This document shows, in pieces, positions 8,968 to 16,972 of a stretch of DNA of 44,186 nt; the stretch's first letter is position 1, and each line of letters opens with the position of its first letter. Position numbers and translations under genes: made by a program. A model generated the notes under the pieces. It was not told where the DNA came from. It saw only the letters and a program-made list of their open reading frames with translations, and made no database searches. The DNA is from RGIG2041 sp045546315 (lineage in GTDB: Bacteria; Bacillota; Clostridia; UBA1381; UMGS1253), in contig JAZQCN010000087.1 in assembly GCA_045546315.1 (NCBI GenBank), positions 1 to 44,186 on the forward strand, read 5' to 3'.

Positions 8968-9003
8968 AAAAAACGCAAAACAATTTGTTTTGCGTTTTTT
9001 TGT
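8968..9003. terminator. Bidirectional terminator after the DegV gene
   Basis: AAAACGCAAAACA / TGTTTTGCGTTTTTTT forms a perfect stem with a short AATT-type loop. Its T-run on the plus strand ends the DegV transcript, and the A-run allows use by the convergent SLH-like gene. Confidence 0.88.
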
Positions 9004-9605
9004 TACTCGACAATCTGTCTTCTGGAATAAGCACACAATCTTGTAATCAGCACAACCGTGTCTGCTCTTGTGATGTTGCTTTCAAGTGCAAAGCCGTTTT
9101 CGTTACCGCGTATAATGCCTGCACAGAATAGCTTTTCCACATAGTCAGGCATCGCCTTTTCGGGTGCATTTTCCTTTTCGTTGATTGCAATGTATTCGCT
9201 GTCCGGCAGGGCATTGGCGAAGATGTAAAACAGCCTGTCTCTTGAAATGGGATTGTCAAAATCCGCCATTGCAAAGTCGGTTTCTTTTATGATGCTGTTT
9301 TCCATGGCATAGACATAATAACTGTCTGCCCAGTGGGTTGCATTGTCGTAAGGCGGTATTTCTTTTTCGTAGAAATTTGCATGGATGCAAGCGGAGATTT
9401 TAATCGCCTGTGCCACCGTCAAAGTGCCCTGCGGGTTAAACTGATTGTTGCCGATGCCTACGATTATGCCTTCATCGGTTGTAAACAAAACCTCCGTATA
9501 GAAGTAGTCGCTTTCCTGCACATCCGTATAGTTTACAGCTGCGACTGTTGTCAGATTTCCGAATAAAAGTAATGCTAAAACAATACAAACAATTTTCTTT
9601 TCCAT
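9003..9605 (-). CDS. Small secreted SLH-domain-like protein
   Basis: This 200-residue protein has a clear signal peptide (MEKKIVCIVLALLLFG, then TTVAAV). Three repeats of S-layer homology type follow: FTTDEGIIVGIGNNQFNPQG with TVAQAIKIS, a middle unit around HWADSYYVYA with ISRDRLFYI, and a degenerate third unit with MPDYVEKLFCAGIIRGNENG and ITRADTVVLITRL. SLH triplets usually anchor proteins to pyruvylated wall polysaccharide. Here the triplet makes up nearly the whole protein, so it could be an anchoring module without cargo or a minimal S-layer-associated protein. AAAGGAGCTTTAAT precedes ATG 9605. The gene converges with the DegV gene and overlaps the shared terminator at its 3' end. Confidence 0.8.
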   Translation of the reverse strand: MEKKIVCIVLALLLFGNLTTVAAVNYTDVQESDYFYTEVLFTTDEGIIVGIGNNQFNPQGTLTVAQAIKISACIHANFYEKEIPPYDNATHWADSYYVYAMENSIIKETDFAMADFDNPISRDRLFYIFANALPDSEYIAINEKENAPEKAMPDYVEKLFCAGIIRGNENGFALESNITRADTVVLITRLCAYSRRQIVE

Positions 9606-9651
9606 ATTAAAGCTCCTTTTTTTATTTTCATTTAACTTGCCTTACAAATTT

Positions 9652-9680
9652 ATTATAACACAACAACTGTACGAATAAAA
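9652..9680 (-). promoter_or_regulatory. Likely promoter of the SLH-like gene
   Basis: The minus strand has a perfect TATAAT with a weak TTTTAT 17 bp upstream, about 50 bases before the ATG. Confidence 0.5.
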
Positions 9681-9734
9681 GGACAGTGGAAAAATATTAA
9701 GAGGAGAACTTTAAATGACTTTGTAATAAACAAC

Positions 9735-9960
9735 ACCGTCGGGGACGATGCAGGGGGTTCTTATGGGGGATGCAATTCCCCTAAGCCGTTTTAAGGGGGG
9801 TGAAGGGTAGCGAAGCGGCGGTTTGGGAGTGAATGACTGTCCGGTGGACAGTCAGAGCCAAACCGTGACCGAGCCGCAGCGAGACGAATCGGAACTCCCC
9901 CTTCGTTTTGCTACTTTTGCATTCAAAAGTAGGCCCGCCCGGCAGGGCAACACAAAAACA
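9735..9960. repeat. Structured intergenic element, repeat-like
   Basis: The stretch between the SLH-like gene and the amidotransferase gene has no credible gene; a 62-codon minus ORF here is low-complexity. It is GC-rich compared with its flanks and full of inverted repeats. TGACTGTCC / GGACAGTCA (9833-9853) is nested inside CGGTTTGG / CCAAACCG (about 9819-9867). CTACTTTTG / CAAAAGTAG lies at 9911-9932, and a GGGG/CCCC pairing lies near 9757-9785. Its left edge, ACCGTCGGGGACG, matches 13 bases of the palindrome downstream of atpC. This looks like a dispersed intergenic repeat or a structured RNA rather than a gene remnant. Confidence 0.55.
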
Positions 9961-9986
9961 GATTATCAAGTTTTATAAAGCCAATC

Positions 9987-10020
9987 AAAAAAACAACTCT
10001 GCAAATTTCTTTGCAGAGTT
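9987..10020 (-). terminator. Terminator of the amidotransferase gene
   Basis: An 11-bp perfect stem (AACTCTGCAAA / TTTGCAGAGTT, loop TTTC) is followed on the minus strand by GTTTTTTTG. Confidence 0.85.
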
Positions 10021-10025
10021 GCGTT

Positions 10026-10068
10026 TGTTTTATAAGATTATTTCTCTTCCTTAATCTTAGCCTGTGCA
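10026..10068. repeat. 43-bp copy of the ppdK 3' end
   Basis: This stretch matches 11350-11392 at about 38 of 43 positions. That region encodes the last codons of ppdK (AQAKIKESK) and the bases just after its stop. Here the same strand reads AQAKIKEEK and a stop, in the frame that would continue the amidotransferase if one base were restored. Confidence 0.6.
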
Positions 10069-10090
10069 ATCGTCACTTCGGTCGCGGCAG

Positions 10091-11227
10091 TTATTGTCTG
10101 CGACTGCAACCCGTAAATTGACTGACCGAATTGGTCGAGCTGATTTTTGCTACGACGGCTGTACCATCGGGGATTGCAATGATGGTTGGCTCGTTTTTCT
10201 TTACGATGGTTCTTGCTCTGTAGAGCGCAGATTCCAAATCCGCGGCTGGGAGAATGCGCATTTTTTCAAGTGTGTCGGCATCTGTTTCGGTAATGCAGAT
10301 GACGGTTGCCTTCTGCCGCAGAGCGGTAAGTGCTTGCACTGCATTGGCATCTGTCGGTATGCCAATGTGTTTGGCAAAGAGAATAATGACACCGCCTTGC
10401 TTTACGACCGCCTCCGCATTTGTAAGTGCGGTTAAGGCGGCGTGCGTATCGCCTGAAGTAATTACAATATCTGCCGGATACTCTAGCGTTTGTGTGCATT
10501 TACTGTTTGTGCCTTGTGCTTCGGACGCATACTCGGATATTAAGACAGCGTTTAAGGTTGAATTATGGAAGGTGTGCGCAACTGTTTCGCCGCCGTAGAT
10601 GAATGAAACTTCGGTTTTTGCGATTTTGAGTTGCGGATTTTCGCCTTCTGTAAAGTGCTTGGGCGCTTCATAAATTGTTTCCGTTTCGTGATAGGCGATG
10701 GGGAAACGGCTCGCAAAAGCGATGCCGCCGTTTTCGCATTTGATGCATTCTAAACTATATGCATTTTTATAGGCAAAAACCCGTCCGTTTTCATAGCCGA
10801 CGAAAACGCTGTCGTAATGCTTTGCGCGTTCGGCAATGTTCGGCGTGGTTATGAGGATATTTTCTGTATCGGTTAAGGCGTCGTCTACAATGGTATAGTC
10901 GGTTTCGTTGCCGTTCATGGCGACAACTCTGCCGTTGTGCTCGAACGGATGACAGTTCCTGTCATTTATGGGAGAATTGCCCGCAAGTCTTGTGTGATAA
11001 ATCACCCAATTGAGATTGTCAATTTGCTCCATAATGTCTTTCGCAATTTCGTTATTTGTCAAATACAGCCCCTTTTTGATGGAATAATTTCCGTCATTAT
11101 ATATGAAACAAACGCCGTTGCCATGACCACCGAGCTGCATTTCGAGATAGTCAAACAAATCCAAAAGACCGTATTTCTCCTGTATATATCTGATACCTGC
11201 ATTATTCATCAAAGCCAGTCTGCACAT
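10091..11227 (-). CDS. Class II glutamine amidotransferase-like protein fused to a LarA-like C-terminal segment
   Basis: The protein begins MCRLAL, which after Met removal exposes the N-terminal Cys nucleophile of Ntn-type (class II) glutamine amidotransferases. GGHGNGVCF, IYHTRLAGNSP and GRVVAMNGNETDY match the glutaminase substrate pocket of the YafJ/EgtC/GlmS fold (about residues 1-200). The last 130 residues resemble the C-terminal domain of nickel-dependent lactate racemase LarA: ADIVITSG, then TNAEAVVKQGGVIILFA, then VICITETDADTL and ending TIIAIPDGTAVVAK. The LarA N-domain with its pincer lysine is absent. The final 13 codons look out of frame (see findings); the other frame stays open to a stop at 10038, next to the terminator. 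It has its own promoter. The reaction catalysed is unknown. Confidence 0.7.
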   Translation of the reverse strand: MCRLALMNNAGIRYIQEKYGLLDLFDYLEMQLGGHGNGVCFIYNDGNYSIKKGLYLTNNEIAKDIMEQIDNLNWVIYHTRLAGNSPINDRNCHPFEHNGRVVAMNGNETDYTIVDDALTDTENILITTPNIAERAKHYDSVFVGYENGRVFAYKNAYSLECIKCENGGIAFASRFPIAYHETETIYEAPKHFTEGENPQLKIAKTEVSFIYGGETVAHTFHNSTLNAVLISEYASEAQGTNSKCTQTLEYPADIVITSGDTHAALTALTNAEAVVKQGGVIILFAKHIGIPTDANAVQALTALRQKATVICITETDADTLEKMRILPAADLESALYRARTIVKKNEPTIIAIPDGTAVVAKISSTNSVSQFTGCSRRQ

Positions 11228-11268
11228 CGTATTTTCCGCCTTTTTTGTGTGTTTTACTCAACAAATTA

Positions 11269-11297
11269 AGTATATAATGCCTGCAGGTATAAGTCAA
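11269..11297 (-). promoter_or_regulatory. Promoter of the amidotransferase gene
   Basis: Minus strand: TTGACT, 17 bp, TATACT, just beyond the ppdK terminator. This makes the gene an independent unit. Confidence 0.75.
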
Positions 11298-11304
11298 TGT
11301 TTAA

Positions 11305-11342
11305 ATAAAAAATCCCTTGCAGAAAATCTGCAAGGGATTTTG
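11305..11342 (-). terminator. Terminator of ppdK
   Basis: AAAATCCCTTGCAGA / TCTGCAAGGGATTTT is a 15-bp perfect stem followed by TTTTATTT on the minus strand. Confidence 0.9.
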
Positions 11343-11349
11343 TGTCTGT

Positions 11350-11392
11350 TGTTTTATAAGATTACTTGCTTTCCTTAATCTTTGCCTGTGCA
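11350..11392. repeat. 3' end of ppdK, second copy of the 43-bp repeat
   Basis: This is the parental partner of the copy at 10026-10068. It covers the last ppdK codons, the stop and the first bases of the trailer. Confidence 0.6.
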
Positions 11393-13992
11393 GCAGCCAA
11401 TCTTGCAATCGGCACTCTGAACGGCGAGCAGGATACATAGTCGAGACCAATCTTATGGCAGAACTCAACAGATACCGGGTCACCGCCGTGCTCACCGCAG
11501 ATACCAACATGGAGAGACGGACGAACCGGCTTACCAAGCTTGATTGCGGTTTCCATCAGCTTGCCGACACCTGTCTGGTCGAGCTTTGCAAACGGATCGT
11601 TTTCAAAAATCTTTGTATCGTAGTAAGCTTCGAGGAACTTACCTGCATCGTCACGGGAGAAACCGTAGGTCATCTGGGTTAAGTCGTTTGTACCGAAGCA
11701 GAAGAATTCAGCTTCCTTCGCGATGTCATCCGCTGTGTTACAAGCACGCGGAATCTCAATCATTGTACCAACTTCGTATGCCATTTCGATGCCTGCGTTA
11801 GCGATTTCAGCGTCAGCCGCTTCAACTACAACAGCCTTAACGAACTTGAGCTCCTTGATATCGCCAACGAGCGGAATCATAATTTCCGGCTTGATGTTCC
11901 AGTCAGCGTGTGCCTTCTTCACATTGATTGCAGCACGGATAACAGCTCTTGTCTGCATCTTTGCAATTTCCGGATAGGTTACTGCAAGACGGCAGCCACG
12001 GTGACCCATCATCGGGTTGAACTCGTGGAGGGAGTTAATCATAGCCTTGATTTCCTCAACGCTCTTGTTTTTAGCCTTAGCCAGTGCAGCGATATCCGCT
12101 TCCTCTGTCGGAACGAACTCATGCAGCGGCGGGTCTAAGAAACGGATGGTAACCGGGTTGCCTTCGAGTGCTTCGTAGAGCTTTTCGAAGTCGCCCTGCT
12201 GCATCGGGAGAATCTTTTCCAGTGCAGCTTCTCTTTCTTCGATGGTATCGGAGCAAATCATTTCACGGAATGCCGCGATTCTGTCTGTCTCGAAGAACAT
12301 ATGCTCTGTACGGCAAAGACCGATACCCTCAGCGCCGAGCTCTCTTGCCTTCTTAGCGTCAGCCGGCGTATCAGCGTGTGTTCTAACCTTGAGTGTTCTG
12401 AATTCATCAGCCCAGGTCATAATTCTGCCGAACTCGCCTGCGATTTCAGCATCAACAGTCGGGATAATACCGTCGTAGATGTTACCGGTAGAACCATCGA
12501 TGGAAATATAGTCGCCCTCTGTGTAGGTCTTGCCTGCGAGCGTGAACTTCTTGTTTTCTTCATCCATGTTGATTTCACCGCAGCCGGATACACAGCAGGT
12601 ACCCATACCGCGAGCAACAACGGCTGCGTGAGAGGTCATACCGCCGCGAACGGTTAAGATACCCTGGGAAGCCTTCATGCCGGCGATGTCTTCCGGAGAG
12701 GTCTCCAGACGAACGAGTACAACCTTTTCGCCTCTTGCGTTCCAAGCTTCGGCATCCTCTGCAGTAAATACAACCTTACCGCATGCAGCACCCGGGGAAG
12801 CACCGAGGCCTCTGCCTGCCGGTGTAGCAGCCTTGAGCGCCTTTGCGTCGAACTGCGGGTGCAGAAGTGTATCTAAGTTTCTCGGGTCGATCATCAAAAC
12901 AGCCTGCTTTTTGTCAATCATACCTTCGTCAACCAAGTCGCAAGCAATCTTTAATGCAGCCTTAGCTGTTCTCTTACCGTTTCTTGTCTGGAGCATATAG
13001 AGCTTTTTGTTCTCAATGGTAAACTCCATATCCTGCATGTCTCTGTAGTGGTCTTCCAAAATAGCGCAAACCTTGTTGAACTCTTCGAAAGCTTCCGGGA
13101 ACTTGTCAGCCATTTCAGCAATCGGCATCGGTGTACGAACACCGGCAACAACATCCTCGCCCTGTGCGTTTACTAAGAACTCACCCATCAGACCGCGCTC
13201 GCCTGTAGCCGGGTCACGCGGGAAGGCAACACCTGTACCGCAGTCGTTGCCCATGTTACCGAATGCCATCATCTGCACATTAACGGCTGTACCCCAGGAG
13301 TACGGAATATCGTTATCTCTTCTGTAGATGTTTGCTCTCGGGTTGTCCCAGGAACGGAATACGGCTTCAACAGCACCCATGAGCTGCTCCTTCGGGTCGG
13401 TCGGGAAGTCCTTGCCGATTTTTGCCTTGTATTCAGCCTTGAACTGGCTTGCGAGTGTCTTTAAATCCTCAGCGGTCAGCTCGATATCCTGTGTAACGCC
13501 CTTTGCTTCCTTCATTTCGTCGATGAGCTGCTCGAAATACTTCTTACCAACTTCCATTACGACATCGGAATACATCTGGATAAATCTTCTGTAGCAGTCC
13601 CAAGCCCATCTTGCATTGCCGGACTTTGCAGACATTGCCTCTACAACATCTTCATTCAAACCGAGGTTTAAGATCGTATCCATCATACCCGGCATGGATG
13701 CTCTTGCACCGGAACGAACGGAAACCAAAAGCGGGTTTTCCTTGTCACCGAATTTTTTGCCGCAGATTTCTTCCATCTTTACGATGTACTCCATAATTTC
13801 AGCCTGGATTTCATCGCTGATCTTTCTGCCGTCCTCGTAGTACTGTGTACAAGCTTCGGTTGTTACCGTGAAGCCCTGCGGTACCGGCAGACCGATTTTG
13901 GTCATTTCTGCGAGGTTTGCACCCTTACCGCCGAGAAGGTTACGCATGCTTGCGTCGCCTTCGCTGAACAAGTAAACATACTTTTTGCTCAT
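11362..13992 (-). CDS. ppdK: Pyruvate, phosphate dikinase
   Basis: PPDK interconverts ATP + Pi + pyruvate and AMP + PPi + phosphoenolpyruvate in the cytoplasm. In anaerobes it often runs towards pyruvate and ATP, or feeds gluconeogenesis. The 876 residues match the Clostridium symbiosum enzyme in length. The ATP-grasp N-terminus carries GGKGANLAEM and SVRSGARASMPGMMDT. The swivelling domain has the phosphohistidine loop GGMTSHAAVVARGMG with His455. The C-terminal PEP/pyruvate barrel has GLCRTEHMFF, GTNDLTQMTYGFSRDD and GICGEHGGDP with the catalytic Cys832. The start ATG 13992 follows a strong AAGGAGG site. No regulatory-protein gene (ppdR) is adjacent. Confidence 0.97.
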   Translation of the reverse strand: MSKKYVYLFSEGDASMRNLLGGKGANLAEMTKIGLPVPQGFTVTTEACTQYYEDGRKISDEIQAEIMEYIVKMEEICGKKFGDKENPLLVSVRSGARASMPGMMDTILNLGLNEDVVEAMSAKSGNARWAWDCYRRFIQMYSDVVMEVGKKYFEQLIDEMKEAKGVTQDIELTAEDLKTLASQFKAEYKAKIGKDFPTDPKEQLMGAVEAVFRSWDNPRANIYRRDNDIPYSWGTAVNVQMMAFGNMGNDCGTGVAFPRDPATGERGLMGEFLVNAQGEDVVAGVRTPMPIAEMADKFPEAFEEFNKVCAILEDHYRDMQDMEFTIENKKLYMLQTRNGKRTAKAALKIACDLVDEGMIDKKQAVLMIDPRNLDTLLHPQFDAKALKAATPAGRGLGASPGAACGKVVFTAEDAEAWNARGEKVVLVRLETSPEDIAGMKASQGILTVRGGMTSHAAVVARGMGTCCVSGCGEINMDEENKKFTLAGKTYTEGDYISIDGSTGNIYDGIIPTVDAEIAGEFGRIMTWADEFRTLKVRTHADTPADAKKARELGAEGIGLCRTEHMFFETDRIAAFREMICSDTIEEREAALEKILPMQQGDFEKLYEALEGNPVTIRFLDPPLHEFVPTEEADIAALAKAKNKSVEEIKAMINSLHEFNPMMGHRGCRLAVTYPEIAKMQTRAVIRAAINVKKAHADWNIKPEIMIPLVGDIKELKFVKAVVVEAADAEIANAGIEMAYEVGTMIEIPRACNTADDIAKEAEFFCFGTNDLTQMTYGFSRDDAGKFLEAYYDTKIFENDPFAKLDQTGVGKLMETAIKLGKPVRPSLHVGICGEHGGDPVSVEFCHKIGLDYVSCSPFRVPIARLAAAQAKIKESK

Positions 13993-14096
13993 ATTTTTTT
14001 CCTCCTTGAAAGTCCCTGAGACAGAGCATTCCGTAACAGGGCTTAGTAAGCTTAGTTAAAGCTTTATATAAAGCCGCAAGCGGCCATATAACAAAA

Positions 14097-14468
14097 TTAC
14101 TGAATCAGCTCTACGGTGTTGGCAATGAGCTTGCCGTCCTGAATTTCAAACTGCACACCGACCTCGTCGGCAAGCTGTACACCCAGAGCTTCATAGTAGT
14201 GCTTGGACTTGTCCGTCCAGTGAAATAAGAAATACTTGTTTTGCATCGAAAGCACCATACCGTCGTTGTTGGTTTGCACAACAATGCCGAACGCGGTTGT
14301 CTCGTCATACTGACCGAGCGGGCTTTTTGCAGTATCGTCAAAAAGCGGGGGCAACTCGGTGCCGGTTTCAAGCTTGAAGGTATTGTCGGTTTGCGACTCT
14401 TTGCCGCAGCCTCCTCCGATCGATATAAGCATAGCGATGCAGAGCAGGAAATACAAAGCTTTTTTCAA
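14097..14468 (-). CDS. Small exported protein, possible lipoprotein
   Basis: The start is set at TTG 14468 because AAAGGAG lies exactly 8 bases upstream and the product then opens with a signal sequence (LKKALYFLLCIAMLISIGGGC). The Cys after GGG could be lipidated, although the -3 position is Gly instead of Leu, so the lipobox is imperfect. The mature part (about 100 residues) is soluble and strand-rich (FGIVVQTNNDGMVLSM, YFLFHWTDKS, VQFEIQDGKLIANTVELI), suggesting a small beta-barrel or OB-like fold. I do not recognise the family. It is 104 bp upstream of ppdK on the same strand; no strong terminator was seen between them, so co-transcription with ppdK is possible. Confidence 0.65.
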   Translation of the reverse strand: MKKALYFLLCIAMLISIGGGCGKESQTDNTFKLETGTELPPLFDDTAKSPLGQYDETTAFGIVVQTNNDGMVLSMQNKYFLFHWTDKSKHYYEALGVQLADEVGVQFEIQDGKLIANTVELIQ

Positions 14469-14628
14469 CGCAAAAACTCCTTTGTGATAAAATGCATTTC
14501 CTATTTTTAGACTCACATACTAATTGTATACTATAATAGGAAAAAAAGCAACAAAATTCTTTTTGTGATTTTTTCCGAAAAAAACAAGGGGAAACTGCAT
14601 AAAATTATTGATATATTCTAAACAATAC

Positions 14629-14657
14629 TTTACTTTACGGGAATTTTATGGTATAGT
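14629..14657 (+). promoter_or_regulatory. Promoter of the aminotransferase-trpS-atp unit
   Basis: TTTACT, 17 bp, TATAGT, with about 65 bases of leader before ATG 14730. The rest of the 213-bp gap (14517-14729) is AT-rich and must also hold the promoter of the divergent exported protein, which I could not assign. Confidence 0.6.
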
Positions 14658-14729
14658 GTAAACTGCGAATGAAGATGGCTTTTTTTCAAGCGAATAAAAA
14701 GCAGCATTAAAGGGAAGAAGGCAAAAAAT

Positions 14730-15932
14730 ATGGAAAACAATTCGATTTTTACACCGGCAGTTGCAGGAATGCAGGCGTCGGCAATTCGTGAGATTTTTAA
14801 AATGCTCGGCGTACCGGGGATGATTTCTTTTGCGGCAGGTATTCCGGCACCGGAGCTGTTCCCGGCAAAAGCGTGGGCAGAAATTAACCACAAGATTTTA
14901 ACGGAGCGTGCTTCGGGTGCGCTGGTTTACGGTACAACGGAAGGCTATGTACCGCTGCGCGAGTATACCAAAGAGCAGTGCACGAAGAAAGGTATCTATA
15001 ACGAGGCTGTGGATGAGCTGATTATCACCAGCGGTGCGCAGCAGGCAATCGATTTGTCGGCAAAGGTGTTAATTAACCCGGGTGACGGCGTGATTTGTGA
15101 AGAACCGAGCTTCATCGGCTCGCTCAATTCGTTCCGCTCTTACGGCGCAAAGCTCTACGGTGCGGCAATCGAGGATGATGGCATCTGCATTGAAGAGGTA
15201 GAGCGCTATTTAAAGACAGAAAAGAACATTAAGTTTATTTATACCATTACGACCTTCCAGAATCCGTCGGGCGTAACGATGAGCTTGGAAAAGCGCAAAA
15301 AGCTTCTGGCATTGGCCGAGCAGTACGGCGTGTTCATTTTAGAGGACAATCCGTACGGCGAGCTGCGGTTCAGAGGTGAGAGTGTGCCGGCAATCAAGTC
15401 GATGGATACAAAGGGTACGGTTATTTATGCGGGCACATACTCCAAAACACTTGCACCGGGTCTGCGTGTGGGCTATATCAGCGCACGCAAGGACATTGTA
15501 GACCGTGTAACCGTTGTAAAGCAGGTCAATGATGTGCATACACCGGTGCTCAATCAGATGATGGTACACGAGTATGTAACGAATTATGATTTTGACGCAC
15601 ATATTGAAAAATGCGCAAAGATTTACGGCGAGCGCTGTGATTTAATGCTTGCCGAAATGGATAAGCATTTCCCGAAGGAATGTACCTATACAAGACCGGA
15701 GGGCGGCATCTTCATTTTGTGTACACTGCCGAAGGGCACAGACACAAAGGTACTGATGCAAAAGGCAATTGAAAAGAAGGTTGCGTTTGTACCGGGTGCG
15801 ACATTTATGCTCGATTTGGATCAGCCGTCGAACCTGTTCAGACTCAATTTCTCCGTAACCACACCGGAGAGCATTACCAAGGGTATTGCCATTTTAGGTG
15901 AGGTCATCAAAGAATATTTGCAGAATTTATAA
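14730..15932 (+). CDS. PLP-dependent aminotransferase, class I/II (2-aminoadipate aminotransferase/MocR-like branch)
   Basis: This is a fold-type I aminotransferase of 400 residues. The PLP lysine is Lys239 in AGTYSKTLAPGLRVGY. Other cofactor contacts are ITSGAQQAIDL (phosphate loop), FQNPSGVTMS with the Asn, and LEDNPYGELRF with the Asp-x-x-Tyr that holds the pyridine ring. The N-terminal FAAGIPAPELFP is typical of the LysN/YdcR branch that handles branched-chain, aromatic or 2-aminoadipate substrates, so the exact amino acid cannot be told. There is no N-terminal DNA-binding domain, so it is an enzyme rather than a MocR regulator. GGAAGAAGGCAAAAAAT precedes the ATG. It is the first gene of the long unit running to atpC, 19 bp before trpS. 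Confidence 0.88.
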   Translation: MENNSIFTPAVAGMQASAIREIFKMLGVPGMISFAAGIPAPELFPAKAWAEINHKILTERASGALVYGTTEGYVPLREYTKEQCTKKGIYNEAVDELIITSGAQQAIDLSAKVLINPGDGVICEEPSFIGSLNSFRSYGAKLYGAAIEDDGICIEEVERYLKTEKNIKFIYTITTFQNPSGVTMSLEKRKKLLALAEQYGVFILEDNPYGELRFRGESVPAIKSMDTKGTVIYAGTYSKTLAPGLRVGYISARKDIVDRVTVVKQVNDVHTPVLNQMMVHEYVTNYDFDAHIEKCAKIYGERCDLMLAEMDKHFPKECTYTRPEGGIFILCTLPKGTDTKVLMQKAIEKKVAFVPGATFMLDLDQPSNLFRLNFSVTTPESITKGIAILGEVIKEYLQNL

Positions 15933-15951
15933 TTAGCGAGGCGAATCAAAA

Positions 15952-16950
15952 GTGGAAGAAGCAAAAAAGGTTTTATATTCGGCTGTGCAGCCGTCCGGTT
16001 GTGTAACGCTCGGCAACTATCTGGGTGCAATTAAAAACTGGGTGAATTTGCAGGAGAGCTATAACTGCATGTACTGCGTTGCAGATCTGCATTCCATCAC
16101 CGTGCGCCAGACACCGGCGGATTTGAGAAAGAGAAGCGTGGAGCTTTTGAGCCTGTTTTTGGCTTGCGGGCTCGACCCGGAAAAAAACATTATGTATTTC
16201 CAGTCTCATGTGCCGGCACACGCGGAGCTTGCCTGGATTTTAAACTGCTACACCTATATGGGCGAGCTGAGCAGAATGACACAATTTAAGGATAAATCGC
16301 AACGACATGCAGATAATATCAATGCGGGCTTATTTACCTATCCGGTATTGATGGCGGCAGACATTCTGCTGTATCAGACGGATTTGGTGCCGGTCGGCGT
16401 AGACCAAAAGCAGCATTTGGAGCTTGCGCGTGATATCGCGGCGCGCTTTAACGGCATTTATTCCGAAACCTTCAAGATTCCGGAGCCGTACATTGCGAAG
16501 GTGGGCGCAAAGATTATGAGTCTTACGGAGCCGACCAAGAAGATGAGCAAGTCCGATCCGAATCCGAAGGGCTTTATCTCGGTTGTTGAGGATGCGGACA
16601 GCATTGCCAAAAAGATTAAGAGCGCTGTTACGGACAGCGAAGGCAGCATACGCCGCGGTGAGGGCAAGGAAGGCATTGAGAACTTGATGAGCATTTTGTC
16701 TGCGACAAGCGGCGAGAGTATGGACTCCATTGAAAACCGTTTTGCAGGCAAGGGCTACGGCGAGTTTAAAGCCGAGGTTGCAGAGGCGGTTGTGGAGTGC
16801 TTAAGACCGATTAAAGAAAAATACGATCAGTATATGCAGGATAAGGCATATGTGGAAAAGGTATATACAGAGGGAGCGCAGCATGCACAGTATCTTGCAC
16901 GCCGCACCTTGGATAAGGTTTACAGAAAGGTCGGCTTTGTAAAGAGATAA
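15952..16950 (+). CDS. trpS: Tryptophanyl-tRNA synthetase
   Basis: A class Ic synthetase that charges tRNA-Trp in the cytoplasm. At 332 residues it is typical for the bacterial form. The HIGH-equivalent motif is in PSGCVTLGNYLGAIKNW, and the signature KMSKS is in KKMSKSDPNPKG. The YCVADLHSIT and GVDQKQHLELARDIAARFN blocks form the Trp and adenylate pocket. It starts at GTG 15952, with GCGAGGCGA about 8 bases upstream; an ATG start would cut into the Rossmann fold. It lies between the aminotransferase gene and tagO with 19- and 22-bp gaps. No T-box leader is visible in front of it, so Trp-dependent control is not evident. Confidence 0.96.
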   Translation: MEEAKKVLYSAVQPSGCVTLGNYLGAIKNWVNLQESYNCMYCVADLHSITVRQTPADLRKRSVELLSLFLACGLDPEKNIMYFQSHVPAHAELAWILNCYTYMGELSRMTQFKDKSQRHADNINAGLFTYPVLMAADILLYQTDLVPVGVDQKQHLELARDIAARFNGIYSETFKIPEPYIAKVGAKIMSLTEPTKKMSKSDPNPKGFISVVEDADSIAKKIKSAVTDSEGSIRRGEGKEGIENLMSILSATSGESMDSIENRFAGKGYGEFKAEVAEAVVECLRPIKEKYDQYMQDKAYVEKVYTEGAQHAQYLARRTLDKVYRKVGFVKR

Positions 16951-16972
16951 GCCGCCTGCACAGGAGAAAGCT

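Noticed and set aside
9781..9969. 62-codon minus-strand ORF in the structured element
   Set aside because: It contains the inverted repeats, lacks a ribosome site and resembles the spurious ORFs called in dispersed intergenic repeats.
15932..15952. T-box or Trp attenuator in front of trpS
   Set aside because: The gap is only 19 bp and holds no room for a leader structure.
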